From G020353115 sp964389685 (GTDB lineage: Bacteria; Bacteroidota; Bacteroidia; Bacteroidales; VadinHA17), in the NCBI GenBank assembly GCA_964389685.1, contig CAYMFM010000002.1, positions 107,495 to 171,494 on the forward strand: 64,000 nucleotides of DNA, read 5' to 3'. Below are positions 33,391 through 42,452 of the stretch, piece by piece. The stretch's first letter is position 1. The number at the start of each line of letters is the position of its first letter. The notes below the pieces were generated by a model. That model did no database searches and was not told where the DNA came from. It was given only the letters and a program-made list of their open reading frames with translations. Position numbers and translations under genes: made by a program.

Positions 33391-34383
33391 GTGGTAAAAT
33401 ACCTTGTTGTTCGCTTTAGTTCTATCGGCGATATCGTGCTTACTACACCGGTAATTCGATGCCTGAAAAATCAGGTGCAGGACGCAAGAATACATTACGT
33501 CACAAAAGAACGATTTACCCCCATTCTCAGTAGCAATCCCTATATCGATCACATTCATTCTTACTCCGGGAACCTGAATGCACTGATCAGTGAACTGAAA
33601 AATGAACATTTTGATTATATCATTGATCTTCATCATAACCTGAGAAGTGCTTTGCTGAAATCCAGGATCAGGATAATATCTTTTTCATTTCCCAAATTGA
33701 ATGTTCAAAAGTGGTTATTGGTGAACCTGAAGATCAACCGACTGCCCGATATGCATATTGTTGACAGGTATTTTAAAACAGTTCGGTTATTTGATGTAAC
33801 GAACGATAATCAGGGGCTCGATTATTTCATCCCGGAGGAGGATATCGTCCCACTGGAAAGCTTACCTGTGGAATTCAGGAAAGGATACATTGCTTTTGCC
33901 ATTGGCGGTTTACACACCACAAAAAAGCTAACTGCGGAAAAAATTATAGGGATCTGTAAAACGGTTGATAAACCGGTTATTCTACTGGGAGGAAAAGATG
34001 ACACAGAAACGGGAAGTGAGATTGCTGAAGAGGCCGGGAAAACCATCTATAATGCATGTGGTACCTATTCCATTAACCAGTCAGCCTCTCTTGTACGACA
34101 GGCTGAACTTGTTATTACACACGATACCGGGCTGATGCATATCGCTGCTGCATTCCGGAAGAAAATCATCTCCATCTGGGGAAACACCATACCGGAATTT
34201 GGTATGTATCCATACCACCCTGATCCGGCATCGGTTATCATTCAGGTCCCAAATTTATCCTGCAGACCCTGCTCAAAAATTGGATTTGACAAATGCCCGA
34301 AAAAACATTTCAAATGCATCAATGATATCGATATTGATCGGGTCGTGCAGATAGCGAACGATCGTTTAACTGAAAAACCATGA
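33391..34383 (+). CDS. Glycosyltransferase family 9 (heptosyltransferase-like)
   Basis: 330 residues from a GTG start. VVRFSSIGDIVLTTPVIRCLKN at the N-terminus (seen here as RFSSIGDIVLTTP) and THDTGLMHIAAAFRKKIISIWG near residue 246 are the ADP-heptose:LPS heptosyltransferase marks; the C-terminal CRPCSKIGFDKCPKKHFKC is the cysteine-rich tail common in this family. It probably adds a heptose-like sugar to the lipopolysaccharide core at the inner membrane. Its stop overlaps the decarboxylase start by 4 bp (ATGA). Confidence 0.92.
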   Translation: MVKYLVVRFSSIGDIVLTTPVIRCLKNQVQDARIHYVTKERFTPILSSNPYIDHIHSYSGNLNALISELKNEHFDYIIDLHHNLRSALLKSRIRIISFSFPKLNVQKWLLVNLKINRLPDMHIVDRYFKTVRLFDVTNDNQGLDYFIPEEDIVPLESLPVEFRKGYIAFAIGGLHTTKKLTAEKIIGICKTVDKPVILLGGKDDTETGSEIAEEAGKTIYNACGTYSINQSASLVRQAELVITHDTGLMHIAAAFRKKIISIWGNTIPEFGMYPYHPDPASVIIQVPNLSCRPCSKIGFDKCPKKHFKCINDIDIDRVVQIANDRLTEKP

Positions 34384-35804
34384 AAACAAATGAGTTCCGT
34401 ACTCATGCCCACAGGGTAGTCGACTGGATGGCTGACTACCTGGAAAGCATTGAAACCTATCCGGTAAAATCAACGGTATCACCAGGAGATATTTTTATTC
34501 AGATTCCGGATCAACCCCCGGGAAACGGTGAACCGGTAGACCAAATCATGAATGATCTTGACCGGATCATTATGCCGGGTATGACACACTGGCAAAGCCC
34601 AAACTTCTTTGCCTATTTCCCCGCAAATTCCAGTTATCCCTCCCTGCTGGCAGAGATGATAACCAGCTGCATGGGTGCCCAGTGTATGATCTGGGAAACC
34701 TCTCCTGCCGCTGCAGAACTGGAAGAAAGAATGATGAATTGGCTTGCCGGTATGATTGGACTCCCCCAAACATTTCATGGTGTGATCCAGGATACAGCAT
34801 CTACAGCCACATTGGCTGCATTGATAACAGCCCGGGAGAAATTTACCGATTATGAGATCAATGACCAGGGTTTCGGGAATCAGCCTGATTTTAGAGTCTA
34901 TTGCTCAACAGAGACACACTCTTCGGTTGAGAAAGCAGTTAAAATTGCAGGCTTTGGGAAACGTAACCTGGTCAAAATTCCGGTTGACAGGGAATTCCGG
35001 ATCGTACCGGAAAACCTGGATAAGACCATTATGCATGATAGAAAACAGGGGAAAGTGCCGCTTTGCGTGGTTGCTACCATCGGAACAACCGGCACAACAT
35101 CAATTGATCCGCTGAAAGAGATATCAGACATTTGCAAACGCCATCAACTATGGCTTCATGTAGATGCAGCCATGGCCGGTACAGCCTTGATATTGCCCGA
35201 ATACCGTTGGATGATAGAGGGGATCGAATCGGTCGATAGCTTTGTTTTCAACCCCCATAAATGGATGTTCACTAATTTTGACTGCTCGGCATATTTTGTT
35301 CGTGATCCGGAAACCCTGATCAGAACATTTGAAATTTTGCCGGAATACCTTAAAACCCGGACGCGGGGGATGGTGAATGATTACAGGGATTGGGGAATCC
35401 CCCTTGGAAGAAGGTTCAGGGCACTGAAATTATGGTTCGTTATCCGGGAGTTCGGAGTAAAAGGATTGCAGGAAAAGATCCGGCTTCACCTGGCACTAGC
35501 CACGAAATTGAAAGAGATGATACTCGGAGATCAACATGTTGAACTGATGGCTCCGGTACCATTGAATACCGTATGCTTTCGGATTAAACCCGACGGAATT
35601 GAGGATGAAGAAACAATCAACCGTTACAATGAACAACTGTTGCAGGAGTTGAACAGTTCCGGGAAACTATACCTGACCCATACAAAATTAAATGGGAAGT
35701 ATACGCTGAGAATGGTAATTGCACAAACCAATGTTACAGAACAACATGTTATTCGCGCATGGGAAACAATAAAAGAATATGCCGCGAGAATAACTGAACA
35801 GTAA
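34380..35804 (+). CDS. PLP-dependent aromatic-L-amino-acid decarboxylase (group II)
   Basis: 474 residues, full length. Schiff-base Lys 294 lies in NPHKWMFTNFDCSA, His 180 in ETHSSVEKA stacks on PLP and Asp 262 in HVDAAMAG binds the pyridine N. The segments SPGDIFIQIPDQPP, WQSPNFFAYFPANSSYPS and QDTASTATLAAL closely match DOPA/tryptophan/tyrosine decarboxylases rather than glutamate decarboxylases. The product would be an aromatic amine such as tryptamine, tyramine or phenethylamine; which one cannot be read from sequence. Coupled by overlap to the GT9 gene; no amine transporter is adjacent. Confidence 0.93.
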   Translation: MKTNEFRTHAHRVVDWMADYLESIETYPVKSTVSPGDIFIQIPDQPPGNGEPVDQIMNDLDRIIMPGMTHWQSPNFFAYFPANSSYPSLLAEMITSCMGAQCMIWETSPAAAELEERMMNWLAGMIGLPQTFHGVIQDTASTATLAALITAREKFTDYEINDQGFGNQPDFRVYCSTETHSSVEKAVKIAGFGKRNLVKIPVDREFRIVPENLDKTIMHDRKQGKVPLCVVATIGTTGTTSIDPLKEISDICKRHQLWLHVDAAMAGTALILPEYRWMIEGIESVDSFVFNPHKWMFTNFDCSAYFVRDPETLIRTFEILPEYLKTRTRGMVNDYRDWGIPLGRRFRALKLWFVIREFGVKGLQEKIRLHLALATKLKEMILGDQHVELMAPVPLNTVCFRIKPDGIEDEETINRYNEQLLQELNSSGKLYLTHTKLNGKYTLRMVIAQTNVTEQHVIRAWETIKEYAARITEQ

Positions 35805-35893
35805 TAATTCGAAAGAAATGTGTTATTTTCACCCGTTTCCAACAGGAGCGTGAATATCAGTTTTGTGACACCCCTTGAATTTACTGACTGGTT

Positions 35894-38800
35894 ATGAGGA
35901 AAATTGCTGATTTCTTGTTTTCTCCCCATGTAATGGGATCGTTGATCCTGATCTTTGCCGTATCCATTGCCATGGCAACGTTTATCGAGAATAATCATGG
36001 TTCAACTGCTGCAAGGGATGCTGTATATAATACAAAATGGTTTGAACTGCTGCTGCTGATTCTGGCATTTAACCTTACGGGAAGAATCATTCGATTCAAA
36101 CTCTATGTCAGGAAGAAGCTATCGATTTTTTTATTCCATTTTTCCCTACTCGTTATTCTGACAGGATCGGCTATAACCCGCTATTTCGGATTTGAAGGAA
36201 GCATGCATATAAGGGAGGGTAAGCAAACGAATCAGATCCTTTCTCAAAATATCTACTTGATGGCCGGTGTTAAGGCCGGTGTGGCAGAGGAGATGTACCG
36301 GGAAGATACCCGGCTGCCTGGCTATTCCAACAAAACATTCTCAAAATCCGTGAAATTGAATGGGACCAGATACACCATTCGATTGGAAGAGGCTATTCCA
36401 AATGCCATGGAGTCACCAACCCCTGATCCCAATGGAGAACCGGTTGTATCCCTGATTGCATTTGGAAAGGAGTACAGGCAATCCGTGATCCTGTACGAGG
36501 GGGAAACAAAAACAGTAGGAGAAGCAACCATCGGTTTTAACACGGATAGTGAAGCGGTGGGAATCTCCATTCAATATAGGGATTCCCTGTTGTCCATCCG
36601 GTTTCCCCAGGATGCAGTAACCAGCTCCATGATGGGAAACCGGGAAGAGATACTGGAAAAGGATCATTATCATCCGTTTGAAAAAAGAAAAATATATTCC
36701 TCAGATGGAATTCAGCTGGTGCTTCAGGAAATGTATGATAGGGCAATCACCCAGTGGGTCTCTGCACCGGCAGAGTCCTTCATTACCGAAACCGATGTGT
36801 TTGTGTTCAGCATAACCGGAAAGGGAAAAACAAAAAGAGCCATCGTTAAAAGTCAGATCAACCGTCCCGGAGAGACCACGGCTGTGAACATGAATGGCGA
36901 TACGTTATACCTCTCCTATGGAAAGTCAATCATCACCCTTCCCTTTGCTATCCGTCTTGAAGATTTCCAGCTGGAACGGTATCCCGGCTCAAACAGCCCC
37001 TCTTCTTTTGCCAGTGAAGTAACCCTCATCGATCCGGAGAGCAATAGGGAAGTTCCATTTAGAATTTACATGAACAATATTTTAAAACATCAGGGATACC
37101 GGTTCTATCAGTCTTCCTACGATCCGGATGAAGAGGGGACCCTATTGTCAGTAAACCATGACTCCTCAGGAACCATTGTAACCTATATCGGATACTTTAT
37201 GCTTGTTTTCGGTATCCTCTGGTCTTTGCTGAACGGTAAAAGTCGGTTCAGGACTCTTGCCCGGGTGGGTACCGGTAAGGCAGCCCGGCAGATCGGAACA
37301 ATTTTTGGAATACTTCTGGGATCCCTGTTTATGGGTTCCGGCACGGTTGCCCACTCGCAGGAGTGGATTCAGGCGGAAAACAGAACCATTCCCTATAAAC
37401 ATACCCGGAAATTTGGAGAAGTGCTGGTTCAGGATAACAATGGAAGGATCAAACCACTGAACACGCTGGCTTACGATGTGATACGCAAGGTGACAGGGAA
37501 AGAAAAATTTTTGGGATACCATCCAACACAACTCTTTCTGGGGATGCTTACAGATCCCGGATACTGGCAAACCGTCCCTTTGATAAAGATCGGGAACACC
37601 AATCTGGCAAAAGCCATGGGTGTGGATGGGAAATACGGATCCCTGATGGATTTCATTGATATGGCACGAAGGGGGGAATACAAATTGAGCGCATACGTTG
37701 AAAGGGCTTATTCAAAAACACCTTCCACAAGAGATAAGTTTGACAAGGAAGTGATCGCGGTTGATGAACGGGTGAATATCTGCTATATGATATTTACCGG
37801 GACAATTCTGGATATCTTCCCTGAACCGGAAGATACTGGCCACACCTGGTACTCACCGGATGAAGCCTATTTGCATGTTCCCCAATCGGATTCGTTGTTC
37901 ATCAAACACATCGTCCAGATGTACTTCCAATCAGTCACAGAGTCGGTTAATTCGGATGAGTGGGAACAACCCGATGAATACCTGGACGCGATCCTCACCT
38001 ATCAGTACCGGAATGGGGGTAATGTACTTCCTCCCGGGAATAAAGTGAAGCTGGAGATTCTCTATTATAATGTTAATGTATTTAAAAAGCTGTTTCCACT
38101 CTATTCCCTGTTGGGATTAACCCTCCTCCTGTTGCTGATTGCTAACATTATTATGCCGAAATTGAATATCCGGTATGTGGTTATCCTTATCCTTGTACCT
38201 CTTACTTTGGGATTTGTTGCCCATACAGTTGCCCTTGGAATACGGTGGTATATCTCCGGACATGCACCCTGGAGTAATGGATACGAATCGATGATCTATG
38301 TGGCCTGGGCTACCATGCTGGCAGGATTTCTTTTTGCCAGAAAATCATTGATTGCCCTGTCGGCAACGGCTGTTTTAGCTTCCCTTACTCTCCTGGTGGC
38401 ACATTTGAGCTGGATGAACCCGGAAATTACCAATCTTGTTCCCGTGTTGAAATCCTACTGGTTAACCTTCCATGTTTCCGTTATAACAGCAAGCTATGGA
38501 TTCTTGGGACTTGGGGCACTTCTCGGTTTACTTAACCTGATTCTGATGTGGTTGAAAAATGAGGGAAACAGAAAGAGGATCGAAAAACAAATTCTGGAAC
38601 TGACAAGAATTAATGAAATGTCGCTGATTCTGGGTTTGTACTTCTTAACCATCGGCACAATCCTTGGAGCAGTCTGGGCTAATGAATCGTGGGGAAGATA
38701 CTGGGGATGGGATCCAAAAGAGACCTGGTCCCTGGTCACGATCCTGGTTTACACCTTCATTCTTCACATGAGACAAATACCGGGTTTAAACAACGAATAT

Positions 38801-39016
38801 GCATTCAATCTAAGTGCACTGGTGGGATTTGGATCGGTATTAATGACCTATTTTGGGGTTAATTACTACCTGACTGGCTTGCATTCCTATGCAGGGGGAG
38901 ATCCGGTGCCGGTTCCCGCATTTACCTATTTCATCCTGATAACCATCCTCCTGATAGCAGCTTTTGCCTATGCCAGTGAAAGAAAATTAGAGCCACGGAT
39001 CACGGGTGACGAATGA
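35894..39016 (+). CDS. ccsBA: Cytochrome c maturation protein CcsB-CcsA fusion (system II)
   Basis: 1040 residues. The N-terminal part (1-460) is CcsB/ResB-like: three early membrane helices, a large periplasmic domain and a helix near 430. A hydrophilic stretch follows, starting after another helix (about 475-495). From about 730 on there are the CcsA helices with the haem-handling WWD-type motif WGRYWGWDPKETW at about 932-944 and surrounding His residues. System II carries haem out and attaches it to CxxCH proteins; the di-haem peroxidase at 49384 is a possible client. Fusion of the two subunits is usual in Bacteroidota. Confidence 0.93.
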   Translation: MRKIADFLFSPHVMGSLILIFAVSIAMATFIENNHGSTAARDAVYNTKWFELLLLILAFNLTGRIIRFKLYVRKKLSIFLFHFSLLVILTGSAITRYFGFEGSMHIREGKQTNQILSQNIYLMAGVKAGVAEEMYREDTRLPGYSNKTFSKSVKLNGTRYTIRLEEAIPNAMESPTPDPNGEPVVSLIAFGKEYRQSVILYEGETKTVGEATIGFNTDSEAVGISIQYRDSLLSIRFPQDAVTSSMMGNREEILEKDHYHPFEKRKIYSSDGIQLVLQEMYDRAITQWVSAPAESFITETDVFVFSITGKGKTKRAIVKSQINRPGETTAVNMNGDTLYLSYGKSIITLPFAIRLEDFQLERYPGSNSPSSFASEVTLIDPESNREVPFRIYMNNILKHQGYRFYQSSYDPDEEGTLLSVNHDSSGTIVTYIGYFMLVFGILWSLLNGKSRFRTLARVGTGKAARQIGTIFGILLGSLFMGSGTVAHSQEWIQAENRTIPYKHTRKFGEVLVQDNNGRIKPLNTLAYDVIRKVTGKEKFLGYHPTQLFLGMLTDPGYWQTVPLIKIGNTNLAKAMGVDGKYGSLMDFIDMARRGEYKLSAYVERAYSKTPSTRDKFDKEVIAVDERVNICYMIFTGTILDIFPEPEDTGHTWYSPDEAYLHVPQSDSLFIKHIVQMYFQSVTESVNSDEWEQPDEYLDAILTYQYRNGGNVLPPGNKVKLEILYYNVNVFKKLFPLYSLLGLTLLLLLIANIIMPKLNIRYVVILILVPLTLGFVAHTVALGIRWYISGHAPWSNGYESMIYVAWATMLAGFLFARKSLIALSATAVLASLTLLVAHLSWMNPEITNLVPVLKSYWLTFHVSVITASYGFLGLGALLGLLNLILMWLKNEGNRKRIEKQILELTRINEMSLILGLYFLTIGTILGAVWANESWGRYWGWDPKETWSLVTILVYTFILHMRQIPGLNNEYAFNLSALVGFGSVLMTYFGVNYYLTGLHSYAGGDPVPVPAFTYFILITILLIAAFAYASERKLEPRITGDE

Positions 39017-39022
39017 TGCGGT

Positions 39023-41941
39023 TTAGTTGTTGATGTTAAACCCAAAAACATTGATGTTAAAGATTATCGAAAACTCATTTCTGTTTAACATTGGAAGGTA
39101 GGCATATTCAACCCCCAGGGAAATGGGAAACCGGATTCTCAGGAAATGGAGATCCATGACCAGACTGCCCCCGGTAGATGTAAACATGTCATAATGCTTG
39201 TTGAAGTCAGACGATTCGGTATTGAAGATCTTTGCACGTGAGTAATCATAAAACAGACTGCCCCTTACCCGTTTAAAGTAGATGATGGAGCTGATGTTAA
39301 TATCGGGATACCAGATTGGCAGGGAATATTCACCTGAAATGCTCTGCAGGTTCTCCGCAAGGGGTAAAACAATGGATGAACTGTATCCCCTTGGAAAGTC
39401 CAGGGAATTATAGTAAAACATCCGCTTAACGTTGTTTCTCTTTTCAATTCCTGCCGAAAGCTTGAGGCTGTGATTGGTCATCAATCCGGGAAGATAAAAG
39501 GCCATCCTCAAGGAATAGATTGAACCCTGTTCTTTCCCGCTAAACCGGTTGCTGGCGTACCTCAAATCTATGGTTTGCCCCCATTTTGGCAGAAAATCAC
39601 GATGGGCAAGCTTCAGGTAATTGTATCCATAGAGACGATAGCTGTTGGTCCAGAGCCCTTTTTCATACAGGTATGATTCATCATTGTAAATATATAAATT
39701 CCGGTATTCCGTTTCGAACGAAGGGACCAAACCCCTGACGAAACGATCCCGTGTAAGATTAAGGGGTATGTATATACGGGAGTTAAACGACAATTCAGAA
39801 GATGAAACATCAAGTGAATCCGGATTGACCAGGGGAACACCACCATAATTCAGGGAGAGATCAATCACCGGTAACAACCCTTTATAGGTTAGGGTTGAAA
39901 AAAATTGGTGACGGGAATTTTTATATGCATAACCGATTGATGAGATAACAGTGCTTAACTTGTTCTGAGATAGCAACATAAATCCAGGATTTATTTCAAA
40001 ATGATCCAGGTCGATTTTATTGAGATCGGTATAGAATGGAGCCCAGCTATGGACATTGAAAAAATGGGAGAGTTTCCGATAGGGTATGACTTGAAATTGT
40101 TTCTGGGGGACATCCGATGTTTCAATTACATCGGCTTCCTGACTGGTGAGTACTTCATGCCAGTTATTCCCGGGTTTCGTTACCTCTTCCAGTGCTATAA
40201 ATTCCAGATCCGTCAGATCCATTTCGGCAATATTGTATCCGGAAGAGGAGTAATCGGAAAAAGCGATCCGTTGTCCATCGGGAGAAACCGTTACATCGAA
40301 GGCACCGTTCCTGGATGAGGTGACCTGGAAAATTTCTTTGGATGCCATCTCGATAGCATAAAGGTTATCAATTCCCGAGCAGGTGGAATGGAAAAACAGA
40401 TAATTCCGGCTGGGAGCAATGGTCAGGATATCTTCAAAACCGGGTTCCAGCATCGCTTCCCATGTTTCAGAATCCAGATCAACCTTATGAATGCTTTTAC
40501 CACTGGCGGTCAGGAGGATCAGATAGATGCATTCACCATCTTTACTCCAGGTTGGCATCATGGCATGTGCTTTTGCAGGAATGGTAATTTCCCGGATCAC
40601 TGTTCCGTTTTCAGTGTTTAGGATAAGCAGGCTTTCCTGGTTTTGTATGGTGACCTCAATGGTTGAAATGTTGGTGCCGTCAGGCGAAAGTGCAGGTGAA
40701 AAATATCGTGTTTCCCGGGTTAGCGGGGTTTCCTGTCCGGAGGGGATATCAAATTTTTTAATCACCGAGAATTCCCGGTTACTCCATCGGACATCCGGGA
40801 TAATTTCAGTCCACAGGATGGTGTTATTGCTAACGGAGAGGCGCACGGGATCGTGAAATCCGGGTTGATGTATAACGGTTTCCTCCCCATTCCGGTTAAG
40901 GGCAACAAACCGGGGTATTTTATCCAGGCTCGATTTTTCGGCAATGATCACACTGTCATTCAGGTATTGTGGAAAACGATAGCTGGTGTAGAGATCCCGA
41001 TTCCTGATATTCAGGGTATCAAATGAAGTGTAATGAAGTTCCCAGGCATAATCACTCCATCGATGACCAAGCTCCATGAACGTTGCATCATATAACCGCC
41101 GCTTGTTCAAACCCAGATGATTGTAAAGACTGAAATGTATAGGACTGATGAGGTAGGGGTTCCGGGCTACATAATTGAGGGATTGATCCCACCAGCGGCT
41201 GCCATATTTCTGTCTGGAATAGGCGATCATCTGGTAACCATACTGGTAATAATCTGGCACATAATCCTTGTATGATCCCAGGTATGCCTTATCGTACCGG
41301 TAAACCCCACCCTTTTCCAGGGAGAGTGCACGAAGCTTCATTTCAAAAGAGGGTAATCTGCCCCGTCCTGCCCTGGAAAGGGCAGTTTCCGTTGCTACCG
41401 CATCTCCTTCAAGATACCAGATGGGTAACATGCCAGAGATGACGCCGGTAGCCATCTCTCCAAAAACATAGTAGAGAATCCTGGTCAAGCCCTGGTGAAG
41501 TTTGTCCACCTGTACTACGTGTCGTAATTCGTGCAGGGCAAGTTGTTCTAACGCATCCTGGGGATAAATATCCTGGGGGGAGGTGGGATAAAGTTCCATC
41601 CGCTTGGGTGCCCAGGCAACAAAACCGTTGAACCGAACAGAATAATTGTGAATGATCACCGAAATCTTCCGGGGTTTGTTTTTCAGTGAAAAGGAGACGT
41701 AATTGTAGGCATACTCAAGAAAATTCGCCAGACGCTGTGCTTCGTTGATATAACTTTCGGGGAAAATAATCTGGTAATTTTCGGTTCTGATCTGTTTCCA
41801 TTGAATGAATGCAGGATCCTGACCCCTCTCGTAAAACTGCGAATGAGAAGGCATTGCAACAAATAACAGAATGAAAGAAGCAATAAGAAAAGCGAAATTA
41901 CGGTTTTGAAGGTGATGAAGCATGCCGGACACTGTAAACAT
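39023..41941 (-). CDS. Zincin-propeller-barrel protein
   Basis: 972 residues. After a signal peptide (FAFLIASFILLFVAMPSHSQ) comes a gluzincin-type domain: HELRH at 137-141 and the likely third ligand Glu 178 in WYLEGDAVATE. Residues about 330-620 are PD40/TolB-like propeller repeats (ALSPDGTNISTIEV, TVSPDGQRIAFSDYS). The last 300 or so residues alternate like beta-strands and end in aromatic/Asn-rich FIINFNVFGFNINN-like sequence (seen: NINVFGFNINN), as in outer-membrane barrels. A surface-anchored metallopeptidase is the simplest reading; proteolysis is inferred. Convergent with ccsBA (6-bp gap). Confidence 0.78.
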   Translation of the reverse strand: MFTVSGMLHHLQNRNFAFLIASFILLFVAMPSHSQFYERGQDPAFIQWKQIRTENYQIIFPESYINEAQRLANFLEYAYNYVSFSLKNKPRKISVIIHNYSVRFNGFVAWAPKRMELYPTSPQDIYPQDALEQLALHELRHVVQVDKLHQGLTRILYYVFGEMATGVISGMLPIWYLEGDAVATETALSRAGRGRLPSFEMKLRALSLEKGGVYRYDKAYLGSYKDYVPDYYQYGYQMIAYSRQKYGSRWWDQSLNYVARNPYLISPIHFSLYNHLGLNKRRLYDATFMELGHRWSDYAWELHYTSFDTLNIRNRDLYTSYRFPQYLNDSVIIAEKSSLDKIPRFVALNRNGEETVIHQPGFHDPVRLSVSNNTILWTEIIPDVRWSNREFSVIKKFDIPSGQETPLTRETRYFSPALSPDGTNISTIEVTIQNQESLLILNTENGTVIREITIPAKAHAMMPTWSKDGECIYLILLTASGKSIHKVDLDSETWEAMLEPGFEDILTIAPSRNYLFFHSTCSGIDNLYAIEMASKEIFQVTSSRNGAFDVTVSPDGQRIAFSDYSSSGYNIAEMDLTDLEFIALEEVTKPGNNWHEVLTSQEADVIETSDVPQKQFQVIPYRKLSHFFNVHSWAPFYTDLNKIDLDHFEINPGFMLLSQNKLSTVISSIGYAYKNSRHQFFSTLTYKGLLPVIDLSLNYGGVPLVNPDSLDVSSSELSFNSRIYIPLNLTRDRFVRGLVPSFETEYRNLYIYNDESYLYEKGLWTNSYRLYGYNYLKLAHRDFLPKWGQTIDLRYASNRFSGKEQGSIYSLRMAFYLPGLMTNHSLKLSAGIEKRNNVKRMFYYNSLDFPRGYSSSIVLPLAENLQSISGEYSLPIWYPDINISSIIYFKRVRGSLFYDYSRAKIFNTESSDFNKHYDMFTSTGGSLVMDLHFLRIRFPISLGVEYAYLPMLNRNEFSIIFNINVFGFNINN

Positions 41942-41973
41942 TCCAAATTAATCAAATCGGGATAAATGATTTT

Positions 41974-42330
41974 CTATCCACCCTTTCTTTTTGTAGTATA
42001 CCCTGCCTTATTCAGGATTTGAATGATCCTGTTCCGGAAATCGCCCTGAATCAGGATTTCATCCCCCGTTACACTTCCCCCGGTATTGCAGGTTGATTTT
42101 AAAAGCCGGGCCAATTCTTTGCGGTCATCGGTGGTGCCGATAAATCCGGAGATCAGTGTGACGGTTTTTCCTTTACGGCTTTTACGGTCAACGGAAACAT
42201 ACACTGTTTGTTGTTCCGGTGGCAGGAATTTCTCTTCCGGTGGGTCATTGTATGTGTATTGATATTCCGGGTTGGTAGAATAGACAATACCGCTACGCTG
42301 TTTTCTCTTTTTTTTGCTGCTGTTTTTCAT
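41974..42330 (-). CDS. SUI1/eIF1-family translation factor (YciH-like)
   Basis: 118 residues. The C-terminal half has the SUI1 fold signatures DRKSRKGKTVTLISGF, LARLLKSTCNTGGSV and EILIQGDFRNRIIQILNKAGY; the N-terminal 40 residues are basic and proline-rich. Bacterial members help check start-codon choice or bind ribosomes under some conditions, but their role is not essential where tested. It may be in one unit with the downstream zincin gene (32-bp gap). Confidence 0.9.
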   Translation of the reverse strand: MKNSSKKKRKQRSGIVYSTNPEYQYTYNDPPEEKFLPPEQQTVYVSVDRKSRKGKTVTLISGFIGTTDDRKELARLLKSTCNTGGSVTGDEILIQGDFRNRIIQILNKAGYTTKRKGG

Positions 42331-42452
42331 CTCTCTTCAACCTGTTAATGGGAAAGGCATTTTGAAAATACGCATTAATTTCAATTTTAATGTGGCTCAA
42401 GAAGAAAAAACATTAAATTCGCTTCGTTGTATTGATCAGAAATCTGCTAAGG

